A DNA stretch of 64,000 nt from assembly GCF_028858725.1 (NCBI RefSeq), contig NC_084790.1, forward strand, positions 27,879,031 to 27,943,030. The letters run 5' to 3'. Position 1 is the first letter of the stretch, and every line of letters begins with the position of its first letter. Shown piece after piece: positions 1 through 11,783 of this stretch. A program made the translations under genes and the position numbers. The notes beneath the pieces were generated by a model. The model saw nothing but the letters and a program-made list of their open reading frames with translations. It was not told the DNA's origin and did not search any database. Source of the DNA: Colius striatus. Taxonomy: Eukaryota; Chordata; Aves; Coliiformes; Coliidae.

Positions 1-3000
1 ACTTAGCCCTTCCAAGTCCCTTAGCCTGAATTCCTTCCAAAAAAAGCTACAGTAATGCCAGATTTTTGTCACCACCTTATAAAAATTCCTCAAAAGCCAA
101 CTAACTCTAACTCATTCTATTTTGGTAACACCTAGGAACCCAATCCTCATCTCCTTCCCAGTCCACTTCATGCAAGTCATGGTCCTTTATTCTTAGTCTT
201 TATTCTGACATAATTCCTTTATTCTAGTATTTTGTGTTATCTAGCATGAGAGTTCAAGAAAATTGAGAATTAGGCCAAATACTCATTCAAAATTATGGAA
301 AGTGAGCCATTTTAAAAATGTGTGAATCCCATGGTCTTGGAAATCAGTAGAGAAGACATTCTTACAATACTAGTATTCCTAAAAACATATATGAGATTCT
401 GTAGACTAATTTTGAAGGCTCTAAGAATCTGAGATAGTTCAGATGACAACATTAAATGTAGAGGAGAATTAATTTACTGCGTTTATTCACATAATCACCA
501 GTAAATCTAGCTCACAGCAAATGGAAAATGGTAGCTTTCTGATGAGTGAAGCATTATTCTATTTAGGTGGAGGAACATACAATTCAGAAAAATTGGAACA
601 GAAAATTTCTGACTGCTCTAATGATGGGATTGTTAACAAATTTTTTATTGAAGCCTCTGTCATTTACCTTTCTTTGATTGCTTAAAACTCTCCCAAATGT
701 TAACCATTTTCACTGCAACATAGATACAGACCTCCATGGCAACACTGAATCATCATAACTACTAGATCATCCCTTCTCTTCCCACTGTTCACTGCTTTGT
801 CCACTACACATTTTCTAGATTGTGCAATAAATGAGACAGCAGTTTGACAGACAGGAGGCTTTTTTAAATGAAGAATCCTAATGAAGCCTTAGAGCAACCT
901 TTTTTTTTTTTCCACAAAAAGAAAGAGTCATGCTCTGGTAAAATAGTATTCAAGCATATTATCAAGGGCTTAATAACGACATCTTCTAACTTTTAGAAAA
1001 GCTACACATTCTTTCCAACATCACTTTTAGGTACAGTTACTTATATAACACTGAAAGGACCATTTTGCAGACAAAATGGGCACCACTGTTTTGAAAAACC
1101 AAGATGAAAAATTGTTTAAATATGCAGCTGCAGGAAAAAAGTTTTAAAATTTAAGTGCACAAGGATTGATAGTCTCTCTTTAGTTCTGCTCTTACCCATT
1201 ATATCACCAACATCTCACTGGAATGCATTTGCTTGAGAGACTTTGTGTACTCCCATTGGTACTTCGAGCACTTCCAACACTCCCTACCTTGCTTTCTCAA
1301 AGAAAAAAGGCTTATAAGAAATTACAGCTTTGCAGAAGATTATTCCCTATATCCTAACTATTCTTTTTTATAGTTGCTATGCCCAAAAGAGCACATGACT
1401 CAGTTCCTCAATGGCTTGACTTCCCAGCTTTTGAGAAAAGCCAGCTTGCAGCATATGATGAGCAATTAAGCACTCCCAGTACAACCCCAACATTGGCATG
1501 ACAGCGCATGATCAGTAATGGAGGCTACTGCAGCATCTCCACTCCCAGACGTGTCAGAAAGCAAGCCAGCAGACAATACTGATTACAGCACCAGGAGCCT
1601 GAAGTGAGATTAGGTGCACACACCTTGCCCTTGGAAATTCTGGCATGTAGTTCAGAGTCAGCTATCAAGACATTCAGAGAGTTCAGATATCCAGTTTTCC
1701 CGTGGTTCAAGGAAGTTGGATATCTTCTCATTTAAGTGTAGTGAAATGATTTCTAAACTGCATCTCTTGACTGGCATGGAGATGTTACCTACCCACGTCC
1801 AAATCACATCCCAGCCACAAGGATATTTATATTTCCAATGTCTGTGCTATGCATTTTCATACTTCTAGTGCTCCTCAAGAGCATTAGAGTAGTTTAGGAC
1901 TTTCTGTATATGGTGAATAGAAATTGACAACAGGAAGTTTGCTTTTGTTCATAGCTTTAATACCACCAAATTAGAATGAGAGGATCAACAAAAACTTAAA
2001 TATCTAGGAAAATTAATGACATACTAATGACATAAAATAAAGTTCTTATTAATGGACAATATACAGCCATCACTTTGCAAAGAACAAAATATCATTTTCA
2101 AACCTTGTTTAACAAAACAATCTCATAGAAATCACTACAGGATTCTTCTTGCTTGCCATGTTATAAATTTTGAGATTATTATATTTTTTTCTGTGTAAAA
2201 ACTGTGATATTATGCCTAACTCGTGAGAGCAAATGGGGCTATGCATTTTAAAATAAAGTAATACTATAATATTCTTCAGGAAAAGAGAGAGTAAACAGAT
2301 GCATTTTAAGAGGCTATGAGTCATCCTGTTTATATCTTCTTTCATTTGCTAGGAAGCAAAAGCATTGTCTCCGTATGTGATTAACAAACAGTATATTTCC
2401 AATGGGCCTGTGAGGTCACTTGGTGAAGTCTGAACTTCTCCACATGAAATTTTCCTACACTACTAATTAGAGACTACACACATAGAGCAAACATTGTAAG
2501 ATGTGTGAAGAAATGTGGAGAGGTATTTTTAACTCGTCCAGCCTTTTCTGAGGTATATGAGATCCAGGCTTTGCTGCTGGACTTGGAAGGACTGGAGACT
2601 TCCTATCCCACAGGAGAGCAATAGTTTCTGGTCATGTTTCTCCCTCAAAGTCCATAAGCTAAAGTCCATGGATCCATCACATCTATTTGAAGGGTTCCTC
2701 CAGTCTAGTACTATGATTTATATAGCCATATAAATTTTTTGAAAACCCTGCAAGTAGAGATCTTTATCACATAATTCTCATTATAATAGATGATCTGTGG
2801 ATGTCCATTAATAAAGTATCTGAGCAAGAATCACAAAGGCACATTTCCGCTTCATTTTGGGACATCAGATACCTTTCAAAGGAAACTAGTATGTTGGCTG
2901 GGGAAGACAGAAGATACTGGTGATCTTAACATTACTGCTTCTCAGCATGAGTTAAAAACAGTCGTTCACGTTACTCAGAATAGGCCCATTTTTTCTCTTT

Positions 3001-3119
3001 CTTTGAAGCCAGTATTCCCCAATATGAATACTCAATAGCAAAATATGATGTTCTATTTCATTTCACAACTAGCGTATTGAAAGATTTAACCCATGTTATA
3101 GCTCTTATATGTTCCCCAG
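1..3119. other. AT-rich single-copy DNA, no gene seen
   Basis: No repeat family, coding domain or RNA gene is recognisable on either strand. Open frames here are short (under 90 codons), overlap on opposite strands and match no protein I know. There is a 12-base T run near 900. The stretch is most simply intronic or intergenic bird DNA. Confidence 0.6.
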
Positions 3120-3514
3120 TGTCACGGTTTAAACACAACTGGCAACAACTAAACCACGTAGCCACTCACTGCCTTCTCCCTGTCTAAGCATGATGGGGAG
3201 AATCAGGAGGAAAAAGTGAAGATTTGCAGGCTGAGAAAAGGACAATTTCATAGAACAATGCAAGGAGAAAAGAAACAGCCATAACAGCAGTAAAGGAAGA
3301 CTCAGAGTGAATGATGCCCAGGGTTCAGGCTCACTCCTCTCAACGATGTTCAGGCTCTCTGCCCAGAGCCTAATACTCAGTCCCTATCAAACAGCCGCAG
3401 TTCTTGTGCTGCCAACTCCATTACACTTTGAGGTCTTCGTGGAATGGAATAGTCTGGCCACAGCCCTCGCAGTGCCTGGAGAGAATTAACCCCATCCCAG
3501 CCAAACACAGGACA
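3120..3514 (-). mobile_element. Old solo LTR, ERVL-like avian family, minus strand
   Basis: On the minus strand the element reads TGTCCTGTGTTTGGCTGGG at its 5' end and TTTAAACCGTGACA at its 3' end. These are the TG...CA termini and edge sequences of a common avian endogenous-retrovirus LTR family. It is about 395 bases long and has no internal retroviral genes, so it is a solo LTR. The 5-base flanks (CCCAG before, GTCAG after) match only in part, so the target duplication has decayed or the outer edge is off by a base. The internal sequence is degraded, with many changes from the family pattern. The short frame at 3307-3489 lies inside it and is not a gene. Confidence 0.8.
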
Positions 3515-6500
3515 GTCAGTAAATTTTAATCATGGTCAAAACAGAGTAAAACACACATGCCAACCACTTTATCAGAGTAGTTGAATGTGGGCTATAGGCC
3601 AGTAAACGGTCTGCTACAGTGCCCATTACCATGGAGAACATTTACTGGAATGATAGTGACAACTGTACTATTTTGGTCATTTCATAGATTATGAAAGAGG
3701 TTGGTTTGGAGTTTTTTTGTCATTTCAGAGTGGATTGAACTGAAAAAAATGCAAAAAATATAACCAATTACAATCCTTGTCTCATTTAAATAAGATGCCC
3801 TGAATGACCCTTTCAGTTTTCTTTAGTAACTCAGAATATGTCTACATTGTACAATGCAGCATTGTGCAAAGATATTTGGATTAGATAGAAGTCTGTACAC
3901 CCATGCAGCTTAGGGAAGGACAATGTCAAGATCCTGGAAGCAGGAAAGATGTGTTACTGGTGCACTCTGACTTGGCTAATTTCTCAATAAAATTTATCAG
4001 TCACCTCAAATGGTGCACTGTCTTCGAGTGCTAAATTGCTTTAGGCTCCAAATGCAGTAGTTTGGAGTCAACTTGGGTGTATCTATACATGATACATGGG
4101 GTGTAGACACTTTCAACAAGGAAAGATGGTTTGATCAATCTTATTTAAACTAACATTGTTTTTTAATATTGTGATCTTACAATCTTCCTATATCTGACTT
4201 GATACTACTCTTGCTGCAGCATATGAAGAATAACTGCATGACTTTCTCCAGACGAGCAAAACATGTAACCTTAAGCTGATTTGCCATTCCAACTTGAAAG
4301 GAAGATGAAATGTCAGCCATTTCCCAGATGGTAAAAACATTGTTTTCCCAGTCCACTAGGTTTATCACAGTAAACTAAAACCAGTTCTCTCCATATTAAG
4401 GCCAAGTTTTTTAAACAGTAAGAGCGACAATTGCCTCCTCTTTTCTTTCTGAAGAATCAGAATCAGGAAAATTACTCTAAGCAATTTTTTTAAATGAGCA
4501 AGTATCAGGCAAGATGTCCAAAACCAGAATGCTAAATGACTGTCTCTCATTATATCTGGGCTGGTCAAAAGACCAAGGAATGTCTCCGTTTGCAAGCTTG
4601 TTTGCAATCACACAAGAGATGGTGTCATGATTTCTGTATGGAATTCATTAAAAAAAAAGCAGGAAAGGAAAGCTGTTCCTATTTCTGTTCCATCTGTGTC
4701 AAAACTTGAAGAATCATGATGCTGTCTGGTGGTTCCAACTGAGTATTTTGTTAGCAAATATACAATTTTCTCTCACACATATGCCTAGAAGAGACTACAA
4801 GGGTCTTTGAGTTCAGTCCCCCATGGTCACTGGCAAGCATGTCGTAGATAATACTCAGAAGAGGCAGCACATACTACAGCTTTATCTTCCTTATTACCAT
4901 CATTTCATACACATTTTTCCTTTCAATTAAAATAATATTTTTTTTAAATTCAAATAAGAAAGGTTTCACCAATATCTTTGCTTACATTCCTATTCATAAA
5001 AACCGTACCTTTCTCTCAGACAATAACTTTCTGAAAGAGAAGCAAAACTTCTACTAGAAATCCAGATTGCTTCTGGTCTTGTATATTTTGCACTTATTTT
5101 TATATCTTTGTGGGATGTTCCATTAACCATGAAATATTACCTGGTTCAGTTTTTAACTACAGAAGATTCTCGGGCTGTTATTTTCAGCTGCTTCAAGGCA
5201 ATCTTGTAGCCTACAAATCTCTTTTGGAAGCCCTTATTATTTCCAGTAGGCCTTTTAAATATGATAACAGCTTTTGCTATCTGCATTGAATCAGAGCTCC
5301 TTAGAGTATACAGTAGGTCTTGCTCTCCCACTGCTAGACACCTTGTAAGAAAAAGATCACCGGCCAAGATCTTAAACAACAATCTATAAAACAACTACTG
5401 TCTTTAACAGGTGATCTCTTTTTTTGATTTCTCAAATAGCTCTGGTAATGGCAAACAGAAAGTAAGATCACTTATGTTCTATACTCGATTCTCATCATGA
5501 TGGGAAAGGGAGGAAATGCAAGGACATGGTTGCAAACTCACTAGTCACTGCCACTGCTTGCTATTCTCAGTCTGCCATATGCTGAGAAAAATGGAGCTGA
5601 AGGGCCAGCCTCATGCAAGGGAAACATGGGTTGCTCCTAGAGTCCAGACAGCTCTTCAAATCTTAAGAGTCACACTGTGAGATGGAAAATTACCTCATCA
5701 GCTTTAAAAATTAAAAAAAAAAAAGATATCTTCATGGGAAGGTTGTTTTACCAATGCATGCTTTAAATCTTCACTGCAAAGAATCATTACGTAGCACATT
5801 TCAACTGCACATGCAGCAACAGTGAAACAAAACCAGCATCAAATTGAAAATATAGTAAAGGTAATTGGTTCCTGAGACAACAGTTTCAGAAAAACTATGT
5901 GCAGATAAAATAGTTCACTGTGTCTTTGAAACCACATATTTTTAGCAGCAATTTGCTATTAACCTTCCTTAATTTGTGGTTACACAGTTAAGTTCCACTT
6001 CCTCAGAAGTGCACACAGCAGCGTTTTCCTTTCCAACTGAAAATACTGGCAGTGAATAAAGATCTTTTCACTTACTGAGTTCCCATCATTTAACACTGGT
6101 ATGTTCAAATAAAAAGTAACAACACCACCCACTAAACAGCGGCAATGGATGATGTTTTCAGCAATGCTTGCTGGCAGTCAGAAAGAGGAGCAGCCCAGTT
6201 TACCTGTAAAAATCCCTTCAGCCAGAGATGGCTACCAAAGGCTGGGTGGAGATCCTTGGAAGAATCCAGTAAATCTGGAGACTTAAATACAATTCACTTA
6301 ACGACCCTCATTAGAAGATCAGCTCTACTGACAAGGAATCAGCCCCAACTGCACACAACACAGGGCTTCCTTACTGCAGTTTGATGGTTTTTCATGCGGG
6401 TAACCTGGTTAGACTCTAAAATGTAACAGATTTTTGAGCTCCACTAAAACAATAAAAATAAAGAGAACAAAACTCTCAGTGATTCGGGCAGGAACACAGT

Positions 6501-9500
6501 ATAAACAATTAAAAATCATTTGGGAGCCACGTATTTCTGATGCTTCTAAAACTAAAGGAAATACCACTGGCCGGTAAGACAGTAAAGTTAGATTTTCTCT
6601 TGGCTCCTTAGAAAAAGCATATTAATATGCCTGCACTTAAGGAGCTAAATATATACAAAGAAATCCTTTTCTAAATTCCAAGCATCAAAAAATATTTTCC
6701 TAGATAGTTTCTATAAAACTTTACTTTGTACAATTACCTTTTTTCACAAGGAAATATTTTTGTCATTGCTAAATTATTTTTGCACATAAGCATCTTTAAA
6801 ACTGAATTCTTAAGCCTAGGGCAGGAAGAATACAGTCAGCCAGTATTATATTAATCATTTGACTTTAATATACAAAGATGGTACTAACCAAGTTTCAACA
6901 TCTATGTATAATGATTCTTATTCAAGTATGGTCACTGTCTCAACTTCTTATTCAAGAAGGTCACTATCTCAATCTAAAAGCTGCAATTAGGTTTTCAGAG
7001 TTCACAAAAACACCCTGGAATGTTTTTAATAGTGGTATGAAAACATGTAGTTCTCAAAAGCCAACATTTTCTTACATCTATTAAAAATGGTTCATAAATC
7101 TGTCCTTGATTTTTCAGGCATTGAAAGATCAATTGTATTTCATGCTTGGGTAAATTTCCACATTTCTGAAGAGAAAAAAAACCCCTTCATTGAAGATGTA
7201 TTTGCATTTTTGTACACATGGCAAACAACCACTATGTTATTTCTTAATGTGTGGTCTGAATCTGCAACAGTTTATCATCTAAAAATACTTGAAAATACAG
7301 GACACCATTAATCCTGATTTCAAACTGGCAGACAATTTCATACACACAGTGAGCTTCAGAAAAAAAAGAATATCTCATTACTACCAATTTTATAGTGGCT
7401 GGTACAGCTTCTTTTAATTACCTTAATTTTGTTAACAGCTAAAGTTAACACCCTACTTAGAACTCTGCTTTTGAGTTTTGAAAAAATATTTTTGAATTAT
7501 AAATTTACTTAAAAACAGTAATCCATTAGTCAATACCTGAGTTTCTGTAAATGATTGACTACTTTACTCTTTGCAGTTCCGATTTGTACCACATACATCC
7601 ACAAATCTCTCTTTGGTTTTGCCATTGTAAAGAAAAATTCTGATATCATACACTTCTTATAAATGCTATATATTCTTTATTTCCAACACATCACATATTG
7701 TGTTAAGCAAGTCAGATTTTGGGAAAGATGGAACCTGTGACTGAACTTTGCAGCTGGAGTTTGTGTTTACTGTTGTGTCTGAATACTCTATAAATAGTAA
7801 TAGCAAAAAAATCTACCTCAGAAGGAAAATATTTACTAGAAGTTGAAGTGTGACCCACTGCATACAGGAAGAGTGACTATTCTGTAGCACTTCTGAAGTC
7901 ATTTTGGAATGGTATCAGCCACACAAAAGAGTCTCTATCAGGATGCCTCACTCACCTCTAGTACAAGGCAACTACCAGTTTCTACCTGTGCACCCCTGTT
8001 ATTAAGGAAATCCAAGGACAGATACATCACAATGCTCTGCTGCAAAATATTCCAAGGCTTCATCATTCTGACCACTGTAAAGCTAAGTATTATATAAACA
8101 GGGCATACTGCTCATTTTTTAATGTATTTGTGCACATTGTTCACTTTTATTTTAACATACAGCTTTGTCTAGCTGATCTTTCACCCTTTGTCAAAACCCT
8201 CCTCTTCAGATTAAGTTGGGTGAACAAAGCTATTCCTTCTTTTGGGAGGAAGCAGACTTTAAGAGAACAAATAATTGTGTAGTAAGAGAGCTGATTAGTT
8301 CATCACTACCAATAGGTCCCCACAAGCAAATAAATTTACTTCTGTCTCATGTTGGCTGTACTTCAGCTAGCTTGCTACCACTCAAATGACAATCTAGTCA
8401 ATCAATCAGCATCTTATATTAAATGAAACAACATTTGAAAGCTGTATATCTTCCATAACCTATGATTACTACAACAAAAAAATGGGATGTTTCCCATTGC
8501 CTCCTGGAAAAATATCCCAGAGCCTTCAGAAGCAGATGAGCAGAAGGTTAGGCAGAAAATTGGGAAGAAGATTGGGCAGAATGTTTGATTTCCTCACCAT
8601 AAGCAAACCCTCACTTCATTACAGTCATCACACAACACATTGTCCTCCAAGCCTTCTCCATATCCTTCCAGCACAATATCACCTACTCCCTTTCTCACAT
8701 AAAGCAGGAACAGTTAATCTTGGAGTCAACATTCTCAAAGGCAAATAATGTACCTAAAATTATCACTGGTGGTACACAAATGATGATGTTGTCAAAATTA
8801 TAGAAATATGAGGTAATCTCAGTATCATACCATGAACTGAAATGCATAAAAAAATCAAGGATTTTTTAAGACCTTAAGAAATTTTGGAACTACATTGTAA
8901 CTCCCAATATACAGTCTTTCCCAAAAATCAGGAATCTACAAAAGCCATTACTAAGCCACATGTCCATTCAGTAGGCAAAAAGATTTGTTAAAACAAGGCA
9001 GAACACTGCTTTATGAAAATAGCAATATACCACCATTTCCTGTCTTGCTGAGGCAGAGATAGACTACTATACTTGATCAGCATCGGGACTCTCATAAATA
9101 AAAGTGGCTTAAATTCCACAGGGAATATGTTTTCTCTGTCCTACTCCTGGTGATAACTGCTATATGATTAATCTTGAAAAATACTCATTTTAACACAAGT
9201 ACCTATGAAAGCTGCTGACCAGCAAATGAAGTTGTATTTTGTAGCCATAAAGATACTCAAGAAATCATATTCTGAAGCATCTGAAAAACAAATAAGTGGA
9301 CACAACATAATCCTCCTAAAAGCTCTAATAGTTTGAAAGCTATATTTTTGTATGCAGTTGAAAGGTTGCATTTAGAAAAGGAATTGAAAACATTGACAAG
9401 AAACTGAATTTTTCCAGTTCTTAACTGATACGGTGTTACTGCATTTTCATCAGTGACTAATGATGAGTCCAAACAAGCATATGTATTCCAGTTCATGAAC

Positions 9501-10754
9501 AAGATGTTCCCAGGAACAAATAGCCAAGCTGTTTCTTTGTCTGTCTCCAGCTGCTGATCAGAACATCTAATTCTCAGCTTTGCTGCTTGATTAGAGGATC
9601 TGTTGCAGTGACACTTCTTCATTTTCTTTCTCTATTGCACTGCTCCAAGTGCACTGCTCCGATTTACAAGTGCACTAAAGCACATTGTCTTGTTCACAGG
9701 AACACCTCTGTGTCAAGTTGTAGAGTCATTTGTCATTTTCTAAAATAGTACTGGAAAATATTAGTTTTCCATAAATGGAAATTTGCGAAGAGCAGCTGTG
9801 TTTCTTTTTCATTATAAACCTTTTATGTATATAATTACATTATTTATCAGGATTGATTTTGCTTTCCCACCAATTTCTATATTACACGTTAGTAGAAAAA
9901 GCAAATTAGAAATGCAAAGAATCTCTGTTAGTGTTTTCATTTGCTTTATCTACAGTGTCGCAGATTCCTTTCTGGCTCCTAACCAATTTCATAATTTTCT
10001 GGGATGCATGAAAAACTGACTCCATAATGAGCTCCCGTGAGTCTGTATTTCCATACAGTCTATCTGAAGTGCCAACTAAGCTGAAGATATGTGAGAAAAC
10101 TCCTGCAATGTAATATCCAACAAGCAACACAGTGTTTAAAATTAATTGACACAGTAACAGGAAAAATTCTGTGCATTTTCATCTGTTTCAATATCCTACC
10201 ATGGCTTAAAGGTACAGCCTGGAGCTTGTAACTTGCTTGAGTAGGATCACACTTCACTCTCTTCCATTGCTGCTCAGTCAGCATATATCAACTACCAGTC
10301 AAATATATTTCTACAGTCCTAAGGCCAACAGTGAAACTGTTCTTTTAGCAACTTTCGCATAATTTCCTTTCCTCTCAGAAAAGGAAACAGAGCTGCAGAA
10401 TGGTTGGCAGTGAAGGCTAGATATCTGGCAGCACTATAATAACAGTCTGCTGCTCCCTGTCAACAGGGACAGCACTGTAAAAGACATCTTGGGAGATGGA
10501 AAGACAGTAATCTAAAAGATAATATGGCCCAAGATAGTAAGGAAAGGCCATACAATGTCATTTCAGATTATTACTGCGATGAAGTCACAACACAGTTCAT
10601 TATTCTTTCCTCTAAATTACCTTCACAACAACTTCACCTCTGTGGTCATTAGAAAAGCTTATCGTTTTCTGCATGAAAAACTATGTCCTCCCATCTGTTA
10701 CAAATTTGTTTCTCATTAATTTCCATTTGTGCTTACTTATTTAAATTGGATCAT
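3515..10754. other. Long transposon-free AT-rich stretch
   Basis: About 7.2 kb with no CR1, LTR, simple-repeat array or recognisable exon. The longest open frame is 121 codons on the minus strand (9257-9622). Roughly one or two frames of that length are expected by chance in 64 kb at this base composition, and it has no recognisable domain. Conserved noncoding or regulatory elements could be here but cannot be seen without a cross-species alignment. Confidence 0.6.
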
Positions 10755-10840
10755 TGTTCTGGTTTAGCAAGGAGCAGCTTTTGGCTTAGTAACAGGGGGA
10801 GCGGCTTGCAGTGAGGACCCGGTAAAGAGTTTGCGGACTC

Positions 10841-10841
<1 letters not shown>

Positions 10842-10880
<39 letters not shown>
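10842..10880. repeat. Homopolymer (C)39 inside the LTR
   Basis: Thirty-nine consecutive C bases, G on the minus strand, lie inside LTR copy A. The matching site in copy B (near 51990) has only four Cs followed by T. The tract is therefore an expansion specific to copy A, or a length artefact of sequencing or assembly. Confidence 0.97.
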
Positions 10881-10882
<2 letters not shown>

Positions 10883-10995
10883 CTCCTGGGTTCACACCCA
10901 CCTCTGGCCCGGCTGGGCCAATCTGGCGCCTCTGCCATCACTATTTAGGGGACGGGAATTTGAAGTGCTGGCAGGATGTGTAAGAGTGATACAAG

Positions 10996-11550
10996 ATGGA
11001 GGCGACCACGCGGACCCTCCAGCTAGAGAAGGAGGAAGGAAGGAGAAGCAATAGACCAGAGGCCCCTCTGCAAGCCGTGGCGAGAATACAAGCTGTGCCC
11101 CTGCAACCTATGGAGATCCATGGCAGGACTGAGAGTTACCAGCAGCTCCGTGTGAGTGAGCCCGGACGGGCGAGGGACTGTGTGGGGAGACGGCCATGGC
11201 CCAGGCCGTGTTGGAGAGCCTGTGTGCCACAGAGCAGCCCCACACGAGAGGCAGAGAGGAGCTGCAGCCTTTGGAATAAGTGCGAGTCGGAGCAGCCTGT
11301 GCAGGGCTGCCGTGTGTGTGTGTTACCCCACGGACTTGCAGGGAGGACTGGCGTGGACTTCACCCGTCCTGAGGAGGGACAAACGGCAGAAGCTATCGGG
11401 AACAGACTAACTGAAACCCCCACTGCCTGCCCCCCCAAACCGTTCAGGGGGGGACAGGGTAAAAACCCTGGGATCAGGGCTCTGAGCCCGGGAAGAGGGG
11501 AGGTGTGGCAAGAAGGTGTTCTTAAAAAGGCTGGTTGGACTCTTCATTGA
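10996..11550 (+). other. Open frame of 184 codons inside LTR copy A, probably not a gene
   Basis: An ATG-started frame covers over half of the LTR. The predicted product is rich in Arg, Glu, Pro and Gly. It has no signal peptide, membrane segment or domain I recognise. The same frame is open in the second young copy (52109-52777) across a shared region of about 180 codons, where the only gap is six bases and in frame. Against a real gene: substitutions between the copies include many amino-acid changes, the stop codon is lost in the other copy so the C-termini differ, and GC-rich sequence has few stops by chance. Some retroviruses do carry genes in their LTRs (mouse mammary tumour virus superantigen is the known case), which is why I record it. 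Confidence 0.3.
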
Positions 11551-11783
11551 TGTATTACTCTGTGTTGTTTCATTTTGGTTATGTTTTGGGTTTTGGGGGT
11601 ATGTTTTAGTTGATGTTGCATTAAATTATTTTCTGTTTTCCTCCCCAAACCGAGTGGCCTGGTCTGTTTTGTCCTGAACCTTAAGCGGCAATTAAGCTCT
11701 CCCTGCCCTTGAGCAATTCTCATCCTCTTCGGTACTCGAGGCTAATCGTGGTCTTTGTTCCCTGATGGGCCTAAACCAGGACA

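Larger units (their letters stand above)
10755..11783 (+). mobile_element. GC-rich solo LTR, family 1 copy A (young)
   Basis: The element opens with TGTTCTGGTTTAGC and closes with GGGCCTAAACCAGGACA, a TG...CA pair with inverted-repeat ends typical of a retroviral LTR. Its 1029 bases include a 39-base C run (10842-10880). A TATTTAG core-promoter-like motif lies near 10943 and an ATTAAA polyadenylation-type signal at 11620-11625, so transcription would run on the plus strand. It is far richer in GC and CpG than its surroundings. It is nearly identical to 51901-52882 and related to a diverged copy at 29433-30232. No gag, pol or env is attached, so it is a solo LTR. The flanking 5-mers, ATCAT and GCCAT, agree at only three of five positions. 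Confidence 0.9.

Noticed and set aside
4799..4860. Possible ancient LINE scrap (GAGTTCAGTCCCCCATGG)
   Set aside because: Too short and diverged to assign to a family.
9257..9622. 121-codon minus-strand open frame in single-copy DNA
   Set aside because: No recognisable domain. At this base composition about one or two frames this long are expected by chance in 64 kb on six frames.
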